A DNA stretch of 48,247 nt from contig JAPHTF010000105.1 in assembly GCA_026197095.1 (NCBI GenBank), forward strand, positions 1 through 48,247. Reading direction: 5' to 3'. Below are positions 24,740 through 33,035 of the stretch, piece after piece. The first letter of the stretch is position 1; each line of letters begins with the position of its first letter. The notes under the pieces were generated by a model that was not told where the DNA came from, searched no databases, and worked only from the letters and a program-made list of their open reading frames with translations. Origin of the DNA: Gammaproteobacteria bacterium. Lineage in GTDB: Bacteria; Pseudomonadota; Gammaproteobacteria; UBA6429; Thiohalophilaceae. The position numbers and the translations under genes were made by a program.

Positions 24740-25517
24740 TCAGGAAGATGCTTTTGCGGGTATTGCCCGACTTTATGGAACCGAAGCTTATGCTTTAATT
24801 CGCAAGATGCATGTTTGTGTCGTAGGTATTGGTGGTGTGGGTTCATGGGTGGTTGAAGCACTTGCAAGATCTGCCGTGGGTAAAATTACCATGATTGATT
24901 ACGATACAATTGCTGAGTCAAATATCAACCGACAAATTCATACGTTATCCGGTACGATTGAACAGAAAAAATGCACTGTCATGCAGCAACGGGTAAAAGA
25001 AATTAATCCTGCTTGTGAAGTGAATATTATTGATGACTTTATTACCCTGGATAATATGTTTGCTTATATTTCTCAAGATTATGATTATGTGGTGGATGCG
25101 ATTGATAGCATCAAATTCAAGGCGGGATTAATTTACCACTGTAAGCGAAATAAAATCCCGGTGATTACAACAGGTGGCGCAGGCGGTTTAACTGATCCTT
25201 CAGTGATTAAAGTTGTCGATTTATCAAAAACCTATAACGATGCCTTAGCCGCTAAAGTTCGTTCAACTTTACGTGAGCAATATAATTTTAGCAAAAACTC
25301 AAAACGAAGTTTTGGAATCGATTGTGTTTTTTCAAGCCAGCAACAACTTTATCCAAAAGAAGATGGTAGCGTTAGCCATCAAAAACCCGGTATTCATGGC
25401 GTATCGTTAGACTGTCGCTTTGGTTACGGCGCGGCTTCCTTTGTTACCGGGACATTTGGCTTTATTGCGGCGGCACACATTATTAACAAATTCTTATCTA
25501 AACAAAGTAAAGTATGA
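24717..25517 (+). CDS. tcdA: tRNA threonylcarbamoyladenosine dehydratase TcdA
   Basis: A 266-residue E1-like protein that cyclises t6A37 to ct6A in tRNA using ATP. The nucleotide-binding loop GIGGVG is at 37-42, followed by ESNINRQIHTL, DAIDSIKFKAGL and TTGGAGG. The C-terminal FGYGAASFVTGTFGFIAA membrane-associating helix is typical. The E. coli protein works with the sulfur acceptor CsdE and desulfurase CsdA, neither of which is nearby. It overlaps tatD upstream by 23 bases and the hydrolase downstream by four bases. Confidence 0.95.
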   Translation: MTDNIQDNQEDAFAGIARLYGTEAYALIRKMHVCVVGIGGVGSWVVEALARSAVGKITMIDYDTIAESNINRQIHTLSGTIEQKKCTVMQQRVKEINPACEVNIIDDFITLDNMFAYISQDYDYVVDAIDSIKFKAGLIYHCKRNKIPVITTGGAGGLTDPSVIKVVDLSKTYNDALAAKVRSTLREQYNFSKNSKRSFGIDCVFSSQQQLYPKEDGSVSHQKPGIHGVSLDCRFGYGAASFVTGTFGFIAAAHIINKFLSKQSKV

Positions 25518-26338
25518 TCAATATCTTACGCAAGGTATTGTTCTCAACTTTTATTGCTATTGCTCTATTTCTGCTTGTTCTTAATGCTTATTTATATCTG
25601 AATCAGTCAGCTATGCTTTTTTATCCAGCAACGACCCTGGATGCGACTCCAACAGATTGGGGTATGTCTTATGAGTCGGTTGAATTTGAGCTGGAAAATA
25701 AAACTAAAATTTCAGGCTGGTATTTACCTTACCCACAAGCAGAGAAAACAGTGCTATTTTTTCATGGTAATGGCGGTAATATCTCTCACCGGGGTGACTC
25801 ACTTTATATTTTTCATCAATTAAAATTAAACGTACTGATCATTGATTACCCCGGTTATGGAAAGAGCAGTGGCAAACCGTCTGAGAAAGGTTTATACCAG
25901 TCAGCCAATGCCGCATGGCACTATTTGATTACAAATAAAAAAGTAAGGCCTAAAAATATAATTGTTTTTGGACGTTCTTTAGGTGGTGCGGTAGCGGTTG
26001 ATTTAGCTTCAAGGGTAAAGGCGGGGGCAGTTATTCTGGAGTCAACGTTTAGCTCGGTCCAGGATATGGTGAATAGACTCTTTCCCCTGATATCAAAATT
26101 TATCTATTTACGTTATTCATTTGATTCCTTTAGTAAAATTAACAAGATTACTGCACCTATATTAATCATTCATAGCTCTGATGATGAAGTTATCCCTTTT
26201 GTTCTTGGAGAAAAATTATATAGTGCTGTGTTAGCAGATAAGACATTCTTAAAAATAGAAGGTGGGCATAATGATGGCTTTATGAAAAGCATTTCACCTT
26301 ACATGAATGCGTTATCTCATTTTACTCAATCCCTTTAG
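25514..26338 (+). CDS. Membrane-anchored alpha/beta-hydrolase (BEM46/ABHD13-like)
   Basis: A 274-residue hydrolase with one N-terminal membrane helix (about 8-28) and the catalytic domain outside. HGNGGN forms the oxyanion loop, DYPGYGKSSG follows, the nucleophile elbow is GRSLGG, the acid is in HSSDDEVIPF, and the catalytic His is in EGGHNDG. This is the pattern of the Bem46-like family. The substrate is unknown. It is translationally coupled to tcdA through an ATGA overlap. Confidence 0.87.
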   Translation: MINILRKVLFSTFIAIALFLLVLNAYLYLNQSAMLFYPATTLDATPTDWGMSYESVEFELENKTKISGWYLPYPQAEKTVLFFHGNGGNISHRGDSLYIFHQLKLNVLIIDYPGYGKSSGKPSEKGLYQSANAAWHYLITNKKVRPKNIIVFGRSLGGAVAVDLASRVKAGAVILESTFSSVQDMVNRLFPLISKFIYLRYSFDSFSKINKITAPILIIHSSDDEVIPFVLGEKLYSAVLADKTFLKIEGGHNDGFMKSISPYMNALSHFTQSL

Positions 26339-26360
26339 CTTTGTGTGCAATTTGCCACAC

Positions 26361-26391
26361 TTATTACCGCTCTTATTACCGCTCTTATTAC
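26361..26391. repeat. Small tandem repeat, 12-base unit
   Basis: TTATTACCGCTC is repeated twice and followed by TTATTAC, giving 2.6 copies, 22 bases after the hydrolase stop. No ORF runs through it. It is likely a replication-slippage tract. Confidence 0.85.
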
Positions 26392-26561
26392 TACTCGTCG
26401 CAACATCCACTTGAATAAATATTTTTACAGGCGTATTTTAGTTCTGGAAGTACTGTTGTAACTAAATTAATAAAATAATAAAAATTAAAAATAATAATGA
26501 AAACTCTAATAAAGACTTTTCTTATATTAGATTTAGATATATTTAAAAGGTGGAGAACGGT

Positions 26562-27353
26562 ATGTCGACAGTTGATGAAAAGATCAATGTTAAAGAATTA
26601 CCTTTTGTAGCACCGTGCAGAAAACTTAAAATGAGTGCACCACTCAACTGGTTAAAACTCGGTTGGGCTGATATTAAAAAGGCGCCCTGGCAAAGTTTAA
26701 GTTACGGATCGGCTATTGTTATATTGTGCTGTATTGTTAGCTTCATGGTCTGGCTATACGGTGGAATTGGGCTGTTGGTAAGTTTACTCTCAGGTTTTTT
26801 GTTTCTTGGTCCGATTCTGGCGCTTGGTTTGTATTCAATAAGTTGCCAGATTCAGGCCGGGATGACGCCCCGGCTGGGTTATTGTATGCGAGAGGGCAAA
26901 CGGCACCTGGGAAATGAGCTTATTTTTGCAGTCATTTTATCTGTTATTTTGTTGATCTGGGCACGTGCTGCGACTATGACGCATATTTTGTATCCCGAAA
27001 CATCAAACGCGGTGTGGACTCAATTTATTCCTTTTTTTACCGTTGGTACACTTGAAGGCGTAGTTTTTTCCGCCATAATTTTCTGTTTTAGCGCCTTTTC
27101 ATTGCCAATGATTATGGACAGAAAAGTGGATGTGGTAACCGCCGTTATTACCAGTATTAATGCCGTGTTACGTAATCGCCGTGTATCGCTTATATGGGCA
27201 TGTATCATCGCTCTTATTGTTGCCATCGGCTTTGCCACGTTATTTCTTGGTTTTATCGTGTTAATGCCATTAGTCGGACATGCAACATGGCATGCCTACA
27301 AAGAAACTATTATTTCTGATGAATGGCCTAAGCACGGTGCCATTATTGATTAA
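26562..27353 (+). CDS. DUF2189-family multi-span membrane protein
   Basis: A 263-residue inner-membrane protein with about six hydrophobic helices. The DUF2189 pattern is seen at WLKLGWADIKKAPWQSLSYG, FLGPILALGLYSIS and HATWHAYKE at the end. The role of the family is unknown. The start at 26562 follows AAGGTGGAG; an in-frame GTG inside that site is rejected. It is a single gene with a long AT-rich leader. Confidence 0.87.
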   Translation: MSTVDEKINVKELPFVAPCRKLKMSAPLNWLKLGWADIKKAPWQSLSYGSAIVILCCIVSFMVWLYGGIGLLVSLLSGFLFLGPILALGLYSISCQIQAGMTPRLGYCMREGKRHLGNELIFAVILSVILLIWARAATMTHILYPETSNAVWTQFIPFFTVGTLEGVVFSAIIFCFSAFSLPMIMDRKVDVVTAVITSINAVLRNRRVSLIWACIIALIVAIGFATLFLGFIVLMPLVGHATWHAYKETIISDEWPKHGAIID

Positions 27354-27421
27354 ATACTCAAAATTATTTATAGCGGCTTAGGCCGTTCTCCCACCAACAG
27401 GCATGGTGTAAACTAGGCACC

Positions 27422-27970
27422 ATGTCTGAACAGAATTTATCAATCCAGCCGATATCCGTAGCTCTTCAGGAGCAGGTGATTAGAGAAACAAACCATTTAA
27501 TTAAGAGCGCCGGGGATTATTTTAATCGTTCATTTAATGAAATTCCGGTGTTATTTGATTTAAGCGGAAAAGCCGCGGGGATGTACCGGGTTAAAGCCGG
27601 TCAACGTGTTATTCGCTATAACCCTTATATTTTTTCAAAATATTATGATGATAATTTCAGCGAAACCATTCCTCATGAAGTCGCGCATTATGTCACCGAT
27701 GTTTTGTATGGTTTAAGAAAAATCAGGCCACATGGAATTGAGTGGAAATCAGTAATGCAGATATTTGGTGTCGCTCCAAGCCGTACCGCTAGTTATGACT
27801 TAAGTGGACTGCCAGTGCGAAATTTTCAGAAGCACCTTTACCATTGCGGCTGTCAGAATTACGAATTAACCAGTCGGCGACACAATAAAATCCTTCGTGG
27901 AACGGGGCACTATCTGTGCAGAGATTGCGGCGGTAAGTTATTATTTGTAAAAAATAAGGATGAGAAGTAA
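27422..27970 (+). CDS. SprT-like zinc metalloprotease-fold protein
   Basis: A 182-residue SprT-family protein. The zinc motif HEVAH is at 85-89, with the third ligand probably H104 (RPHGIEW). Four cysteines (C142, C144, C166, C169) form a C-terminal zinc ribbon, as in SprT. In eukaryotes the related Spartan protease removes DNA-protein crosslinks; bacterial function is less clear. It starts a run of eight small genes on the plus strand. Confidence 0.9.
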   Translation: MSEQNLSIQPISVALQEQVIRETNHLIKSAGDYFNRSFNEIPVLFDLSGKAAGMYRVKAGQRVIRYNPYIFSKYYDDNFSETIPHEVAHYVTDVLYGLRKIRPHGIEWKSVMQIFGVAPSRTASYDLSGLPVRNFQKHLYHCGCQNYELTSRRHNKILRGTGHYLCRDCGGKLLFVKNKDEK

Positions 27971-27974
27971 TACG

Positions 27975-28220
27975 ATGCGTGGTTATGTTCCTCCTGATCC
28001 CTATACTAAAGTATCTGAAGAGCAGTTTGCTGTAGTTTATGTGCCTAAGCGCAGTCGTAATCGTTTCCCTAAAGGCTGTGTTGAAATTGTTAACTCGAAA
28101 GAAGAAGCGCTTAAAAAATCTGCTCCTGATCAAAAGCAATTTCCTGCCCGTGTATTAGGCCCATCAAAATCATCGGAAGGACAGTATATTTATTATTTAG
28201 TTGAATGGCTTGATGTCTAG
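27975..28220 (+). CDS. Small protein of unknown function
   Basis: An 81-residue basic protein (MRGYVPPDPY, FAVVYVPKRSRNRFPKGCVEIV, ending YYLVEWLDV). It looks like a small beta-rich domain; the family is not recognised. The start could be 27975 or an in-frame ATG at 27960 that overlaps the sprT-like stop. I prefer 27975 because GAGAAG lies upstream and the extra residues look unrelated. It follows the SprT-like gene directly. Confidence 0.7.
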   Translation: MRGYVPPDPYTKVSEEQFAVVYVPKRSRNRFPKGCVEIVNSKEEALKKSAPDQKQFPARVLGPSKSSEGQYIYYLVEWLDV

Positions 28221-28249
28221 GCTTAGCTGTTTAGTATTCGCTGTTTAAG

Positions 28250-28267
28250 AGCCGTTGTATAACGGCT
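28250..28267 (+). other. Intergenic hairpin without T-run
   Basis: AGCCGTT (28250-28256) pairs with AACGGCT (28261-28267) across a GTAT loop, between the small unknown gene and the DksA-like gene. No T-run follows, so it is probably not a strong terminator; it may affect mRNA processing. Confidence 0.5.
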
Positions 28268-28295
28268 AGATTATTAAAAAATAAAACTCCAAAAT

Positions 28296-28655
28296 ATGAA
28301 TAAATTAACAACAGAACAAATTGAGATATTTCGTGAAGCGTTGCTTAAACAGCGTGAGATATTAACAACTGCAGTTGCTGCAGAAGGTGAGTCTTCTAAA
28401 ACAGTTGAATTAGACCAAAGTAAAGTTGGACGGCTTTCGCGCATGGATGCATTACAAGGACAGGCGATGACTCAGGAAACAAAACACCGGCATGAAGAAG
28501 GGCTTAGAAATATCACTGCAGCACTTTCAAGAATTGAATCGGGCGATTATGGTTATTGCTCAAGTTGTGATGAGTTAATTTCAACTGCACGACTTGAAGT
28601 TGATCCCGCCGCTTCTCTTTGTATTAATTGCGCTACTCTTGCTGAAAAGGTTTAA
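28296..28655 (+). CDS. DksA/TraR-family zinc-finger protein
   Basis: A 119-residue TraR/DksA C4-type protein. A helical coiled-coil N-terminus with an acidic centre (GRLSRMDALQGQAM) leads to a zinc finger with C88, C91, C109 and C112 (CSSC, CINC). DksA-type proteins bind the secondary channel of RNA polymerase and modulate initiation. It is shorter than DksA (about 150), so it is a paralogue. The stop is five bases from the next start. Confidence 0.88.
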   Translation: MNKLTTEQIEIFREALLKQREILTTAVAAEGESSKTVELDQSKVGRLSRMDALQGQAMTQETKHRHEEGLRNITAALSRIESGDYGYCSSCDELISTARLEVDPAASLCINCATLAEKV

Positions 28656-28660
28656 GTTAA

Positions 28661-29107
28661 ATGGCAAATAAATTTTGGGAAGAAAAATCATTAGCAGAAA
28701 TGACACAGGAAGAATGGGAATCTTTGTGCGATGGCTGCGGTCGTTGTTGTTTAAATAAACTCGAAGATGAAGATACTGGTGAAATTTATTTTACCAATGT
28801 GAGTTGCAAGTTACTGGATCTGGAAAAGTGTAACTGCTCTGATTATGAAAACCGTAAAGCAAGTATGCCTGACTGCATGATATTGAGCGTTGATAATAAA
28901 GAAGCACTTGAAGTTATGCCTTCAACCTGCGCTTATCGCTTATTACAACATAATCAACCTTTACCAAAATGGCATCCATTAATATCAGGCACGCAAGAGA
29001 GTGTTATTGAAGCCAATATTTCGGTGTTAGGTAAAGTCGTATCAGAAGAACACATTCACTATGAACAATTACCTGAACATTTAATTAACTGGATTACCGT
29101 GAAGTAA
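28661..29107 (+). CDS. YcgN/UPF0260-family cysteine-cluster protein
   Basis: A 148-residue protein with the cysteine cluster CDGCGRCC (C23, C26, C29, C30) and more cysteines at NVSCKLLD, KCNCSDY, PDCMIL and STCAYRLL, the pattern of YcgN and the wider YkgJ family of presumed metal- or Fe-S-binding proteins. The PLPKWHPLISG segment is typical of YcgN. The function is unknown. It follows the DksA-like gene by five bases. Confidence 0.92.
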   Translation: MANKFWEEKSLAEMTQEEWESLCDGCGRCCLNKLEDEDTGEIYFTNVSCKLLDLEKCNCSDYENRKASMPDCMILSVDNKEALEVMPSTCAYRLLQHNQPLPKWHPLISGTQESVIEANISVLGKVVSEEHIHYEQLPEHLINWITVK

Positions 29108-29183
29108 TTAAAAGCAAAATAAATAAAAGTATAATAATTAAGAACAAAGTAGTCAGAAACAAGATAAATAGATAGGAATAGTT

Positions 29184-29501
29184 ATGGCTAATGATGTATC
29201 ACTCCAGTCCGATGATGAATTACGTGCACACTTACATGCTGAAACCAGCAAGTTACCCTGGGTTGATCTTGAAAAACATTTTGCGCGTGGTGTTATTTTT
29301 AAAGTCGCACTCGGTACTGATATTCTTGATGTAGCGATAGTGATGAGTAGAGATGACAAAGACACGCTTAAAAAATGGATTGATGAAGGGAAAGTCAGCG
29401 GTGCAGAAGTTGACGATGCTAAAAAATGGCATGAGTCTTCGGCAAGTTTATGGACGGTGGTAATTGCTCCGTGGGTATTGGTTCAAGAAATTGATCATTA
29501 A
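29184..29501 (+). CDS. DUF2288-family protein
   Basis: A 105-residue soluble acidic protein. LRAHLHAETSKLPWVDLEKHFARG and the end WHESSASLWTVVIAPWVLVQE fit DUF2288, a small family often found next to HIT-type genes in gammaproteobacteria, as here. Function unknown. An AGGA site precedes the start. It lies 21 bases before the HIT-like gene. Confidence 0.85.
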   Translation: MANDVSLQSDDELRAHLHAETSKLPWVDLEKHFARGVIFKVALGTDILDVAIVMSRDDKDTLKKWIDEGKVSGAEVDDAKKWHESSASLWTVVIAPWVLVQEIDH

Positions 29502-29522
29502 TCCGAACTGGAATCTCTTAAA

Positions 29523-29954
29523 ATGAAATTTGATCCCCGCTTATTAAATGATTGCGTAGTTATTGGCAAGTTTACACTCTGTCATGTGTTATTAATGCGA
29601 GATGCGAATTACCCCTGGTGTGTTTTAGTGCCTGATCGTGAAGATATGATAGAAATTTTTGATTTATCAGATGAGGATCAAACACAACTTAATCTTGAGT
29701 CGAATACACTATTAGAATATTTAAAGAATGAATTTCATGCAGATAAAATGAATGTAGCGGCATTAGGAAATGTTGTATCACAATTACATATTCATCATAT
29801 CGTGCGTTATAAAACAGATATTGCCTGGCCAGCACCGGTGTGGGGTGCACATCCAGCAAAAAAATACAGTGATGAAGAATTAGCCTCGCGTATCAGTCGT
29901 TTAGTTAAGGGCTTTGCGAACTTAAATCTCGGTTTCCAGGCCAGTGACAGATAA
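29523..29954 (+). CDS. HIT-superfamily hydrolase-like protein
   Basis: A 143-residue HIT-fold protein. The histidine cluster is VSQLHIHHIVRY (about 105-116), followed by WPAPVWG. HIT proteins hydrolyse dinucleoside polyphosphates or nucleoside phosphoramidates. The HIHH arrangement departs slightly from the classical HxHxH triad, as it does in this gammaproteobacterial subgroup. Its last 11 bases overlap the next gene in another frame. Confidence 0.88.
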   Translation: MKFDPRLLNDCVVIGKFTLCHVLLMRDANYPWCVLVPDREDMIEIFDLSDEDQTQLNLESNTLLEYLKNEFHADKMNVAALGNVVSQLHIHHIVRYKTDIAWPAPVWGAHPAKKYSDEELASRISRLVKGFANLNLGFQASDR

Positions 29955-30213
29955 AAAAAATAAAGAAAACTGGGTTGTTTATATCTTGGAATGCAGTGAT
30001 AAAACGCTCTATACGGGTATTACCAATAACCTGGAAAAACGATTAGAACAACATAATACCGGGAGCGAGGCTGCGAAATACACCCGTGCTCGTCGTCCGG
30101 TTAGCTGTGTTTATAATGAAGCACAAAAAAATCGCAGTGAAGCAACAAAACGCGAGATGGTCATTAAAAAGTTAAGCCGGACCGAAAAATTACAATTAAT
30201 TGACTCAAACTAA
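29944..30213 (+). CDS. GIY-YIG nuclease-domain protein (UPF0213, YhbQ-like)
   Basis: An 89-residue single GIY-YIG domain. VVYILECSDKTLYTGIT holds the YIL and YTG signature, then R48-type KRLEQHN, and KREMVIKKLSR with the catalytic Glu region. YhbQ-type proteins have been linked to DNA-damage response. Translation starts at GTG 29944, inside the end of the HIT gene, so it is translationally coupled. Confidence 0.9.
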   Translation: MTDKKNKENWVVYILECSDKTLYTGITNNLEKRLEQHNTGSEAAKYTRARRPVSCVYNEAQKNRSEATKREMVIKKLSRTEKLQLIDSN

Positions 30214-30251
30214 CAGTGCTGCATGGCGTTACTTTTTAAAGGCAACCTGGT

Positions 30252-31127
30252 ATGAAAATAAAATATTATGGTTATAACGCATTTGTGATTGAGCATGCGG
30301 GACTCAAGTTAGTCATTGATCCCGGTAAAGATTTATGGATTTTAAATCTTGATAGCCTGGTGCCTCGCAAGGAGTGGCAACAGGTTAGCCATATATTAAC
30401 CACTCATGCTGATCCCGACCATTTTGCTTATGCTGTGAAGATGGCAAAAGAATCAAATGCAAAAGTATTTTGTGCTGAAGCGTTGATAGATGATTTTCAA
30501 TCTGAAAATGTTAATAATGTCTTTTCAATAAAAGTGGACAGTAGAGTAGAACAGGAAAATATTACGGTAGAAGGGTTAATAACAGAGCACGGGACTTTAC
30601 CCGTTGATCTGCTTGGTGGCTTAATTCAAATGACGAATGAGGTTATAAAGGACAACCAGGCGGGTAAAAAGATTTTTTTAGGTCCGCTTAAGGTATTTGA
30701 AAGTAAAGAAAATATCCCCGCTTATAGTCGCGGCACGATTAATATATTATTTGGCTTGATAACCCTGGTGAAAGAAAATATTGATTTTGCCCGGGGTTCA
30801 ATCGGATTTAAAATAAAGCTAGGAGACAGAACAATTGTTAACCTTGGTGATACGCTACTCAAGCAAGAATGGAAAGGGTTAAAACCCGATGTGCTGATGT
30901 TACCTATTGGTGGAGCCGCTGCACATAACACCATGGATGAAAAAGAAGCACTTGAAGCAGTTAAACTTATCGAGCCAAAGGCCGTTATTCCGTGCCACTA
31001 TAACTGCGACTTTTTATGGCGTAAAAATGCCAATCCTGCAGATGATAAAATGTTTAAAGCTGAAGTAGAAAAACTTGGAATTGCCTGTCACTTGATGAAA
31101 CCTGCAGATGAATTAAACCTTAACTAG
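30252..31127 (+). CDS. MBL-fold metallo-hydrolase
   Basis: A 291-residue metallo-beta-lactamase-fold protein of the UPF0173/UlaG-like group. The metal motif is THADPDH (51-57; H52, D54, D56, H57), with further ligands likely in LGDTLL and PCHYNCDF. No signal peptide, so it is cytoplasmic. The substrate is unknown. The TAG stop is made partly by the TA target duplication of a MITE that was inserted exactly at the end of the gene. Confidence 0.88.
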   Translation: MKIKYYGYNAFVIEHAGLKLVIDPGKDLWILNLDSLVPRKEWQQVSHILTTHADPDHFAYAVKMAKESNAKVFCAEALIDDFQSENVNNVFSIKVDSRVEQENITVEGLITEHGTLPVDLLGGLIQMTNEVIKDNQAGKKIFLGPLKVFESKENIPAYSRGTINILFGLITLVKENIDFARGSIGFKIKLGDRTIVNLGDTLLKQEWKGLKPDVLMLPIGGAAAHNTMDEKEALEAVKLIEPKAVIPCHYNCDFLWRKNANPADDKMFKAEVEKLGIACHLMKPADELNLN

Positions 31128-31289
31128 GGCCTGTTGACCTTTCAGATATTTGGATGATTTCGAGATAATTTTAGTCATGACAAGGCATTTTTTTTACGTA
31201 TCAATACACTCAATTGATAGTAGAAAATAACGCAGCCAGGGCAAAAATTAGCCGAAATCAAACAATAGATGAAAGGTCAACAGGCCCTA
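31125..31289. mobile_element. MITE with 18-bp terminal inverted repeats and TA duplication
   Basis: A non-coding element. Its terminal inverted repeats are GGGCCTGTTGACCTTTCA (31127-31144) and the perfect reverse complement at 31270-31287. Both ends are flanked by TA (31125-31126 and 31288-31289), the expected target duplication of IS630/Tc1-mariner-type transposition. A second, subterminal inverted pair (GATTTCG...TAATTTT at 31156-31173 and 31243-31259) lies inside. No transposase gene is present, so it would need one in trans. Confidence 0.88.
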
Positions 31290-31301
31290 AAAAAATAATG
31301 T

Positions 31302-32321
31302 CTAAGAACATTTAAGGTAGTTAGTATAAATTTTATTCCAGTTTTCTTCCTCGTTAAAATCTTCAATAATACCTGATGCCGAACCGGTAAAGACAGACAT
31401 GCCATGCTTGATCATGTAGCGTGGATGGTAAGCTGGTTTGCCTAATTTTTTTATATCACGACATAGTGAAATAAATTTTTCGCTGTTTTTATTTGCAACA
31501 CTATGATTTTTTATTTCTTCTTTTAACCGCTGCCTGAATTCCTTGCTTGTTATTATATGGTTATATTGCAATGCTCCGATGGCGGCCCGGGCAGATTTAT
31601 CAACCATACGTAATTGATCGTAGCGGCCGTAGGCTAAGGCGAGCGCATAAAGGCGTGTTGCCCGTTGCACATCATCTTTTTTTATACAATCAGAAATCCC
31701 AGTGAAAATATCTGCAGGGGTATGTTTATTTGTTAATGTGTTTATTTCTACACATGAAATTGGCCGGGTAACTTCCAGGCTTCCACTGGCTGTCATGTTT
31801 GTGAAATTACGTTTTCGTTTTACCGTGATCCCTTTTTTATCGCGTTGCGCTTTTGCCGTCCTGCTTATTTCTAACGCGGCATCTTCAGGAGATTTGCCAA
31901 AAAAATGGGTGAAGTTCTTTTCTGCTTGCGGATATTTTTCTGGTACTAACTTTTTAAACGTTCGTAATCTTAATAACTCTATTGATATGACTCTTTGCTT
32001 GTTACCTTTTTTATGTTGTAGAGTTTTGTAAAATGATTTTTCAGTAAATGTATTTAAACCTGCATTTGCAATAAGTGGGTTACCGTTTATCACATCGGCG
32101 ATTCTGGATTTCACTTCCAGCATTTGAGTTGTGGGATTTTTAATTAAGTCATCAAACATATAATATTGCTCAAACAAACGGTATCCCTGTTCATAATTCT
32201 CCTGCTCAATTGCAGCTACAGCTTTATTATAATTTTGATAAATGACAGGAGTTTTTTGCTTGTTGCTGTTTGCGCAGGCAGTTAAGATAATTGAAAAAGC
32301 GAGTGTGAGAAATATTTTCAT
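31302..32321 (-). CDS. Lipoprotein of unknown function
   Basis: A 339-residue protein with a lipoprotein signal peptide (MKIFLTLAFSIILTAC, lipobox cysteine C16). The mature part is basic and largely helical, with a tetratricopeptide-like start (NKAVAAIEQENYEQGYRLFEQYY) and a pair-rich mid region (RATRLYALALAYGRYDQLRMV). I do not recognise the family. GGGA upstream supports the start. It follows the uracil-DNA glycosylase-like gene by 36 bases. Its 3' end lies 12 bases from the MITE. Confidence 0.78.
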   Translation of the reverse strand: MKIFLTLAFSIILTACANSNKQKTPVIYQNYNKAVAAIEQENYEQGYRLFEQYYMFDDLIKNPTTQMLEVKSRIADVINGNPLIANAGLNTFTEKSFYKTLQHKKGNKQRVISIELLRLRTFKKLVPEKYPQAEKNFTHFFGKSPEDAALEISRTAKAQRDKKGITVKRKRNFTNMTASGSLEVTRPISCVEINTLTNKHTPADIFTGISDCIKKDDVQRATRLYALALAYGRYDQLRMVDKSARAAIGALQYNHIITSKEFRQRLKEEIKNHSVANKNSEKFISLCRDIKKLGKPAYHPRYMIKHGMSVFTGSASGIIEDFNEEENWNKIYTNYLKCS

Positions 32322-32357
32322 TTTTCATCCCAAATATTTAAAATAAAGCGTTTGATA

Positions 32358-32966
32358 TTATTCTGTTTGTTTTTTCCATACTGGATGATTGCTTATCAGC
32401 TGTAAAGCATTCTGTAATAACGATTTACCAGGTTCAGTAATATGCCATGTTGACGCACCGGAAGGATGAGGTAAAGGGATCATATCAACCTGGATGCCGT
32501 TGAGTTCAACCTGGTGTATTTGTCCGATCACGTCGGTGAGTTTTTTTACACTGAGGTACTGGCTTATAGCCAGCTTACCAACCGGAATAACCAGTTTTGG
32601 TTGCAGTAAATCTATTTCAGCATTTAACCAGTGAGAGCAGGTTTTTATTTCAGTAAGGTTTGGTACCCGGTCACCACCGCGTGGTTTTTTGCCAGGAAAA
32701 CAACGACACACTGCAGCAATATAAACTAAATTACGAAAATCATTTTCATCTACACCCAGCTGCTTAAACCATTTAAACAATGTTTTACCTGCTGTCCAGG
32801 CAAACGGCTTGGGAATGATTATTTCTTTATCGCCAGGTGCCTGACCAATTAGCATAATAGGAGAAGCAATAGGATTACCTGTAACAGGGGGGCCAAACAT
32901 ATCGGGGCATTGGGTACATTTCTTTAGTTGTGCCTGGTGGTGTTTAATTTTTGTATTTATCGTCAT
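32358..32966 (-). CDS. Uracil-DNA glycosylase-family protein (type 4/5-like, Fe-S)
   Basis: A 202-residue UDG-superfamily protein. Motif 1 is LIGQAPGDKE (39-48), and the catalytic-loop motif 2 is HPSGAS (168-173). Cysteines C17, C20, C87 or C89, and C110 fit the 4Fe-4S ligands of type 4/5 enzymes (CTQC, CRC, TCSHW). The extended GDRVPNLTEIKTC region also fits. It should excise uracil or deaminated bases from DNA. Divergent from cmoM, 69 bases apart. Confidence 0.85.
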   Translation of the reverse strand: MTINTKIKHHQAQLKKCTQCPDMFGPPVTGNPIASPIMLIGQAPGDKEIIIPKPFAWTAGKTLFKWFKQLGVDENDFRNLVYIAAVCRCFPGKKPRGGDRVPNLTEIKTCSHWLNAEIDLLQPKLVIPVGKLAISQYLSVKKLTDVIGQIHQVELNGIQVDMIPLPHPSGASTWHITEPGKSLLQNALQLISNHPVWKKQTE

Positions 32967-33035
32967 TTTTTTATTATATATAAAAAAATTAACCGTATAC
33001 TACGTATTTATTTTTAACAACTCGCATTACATGAT

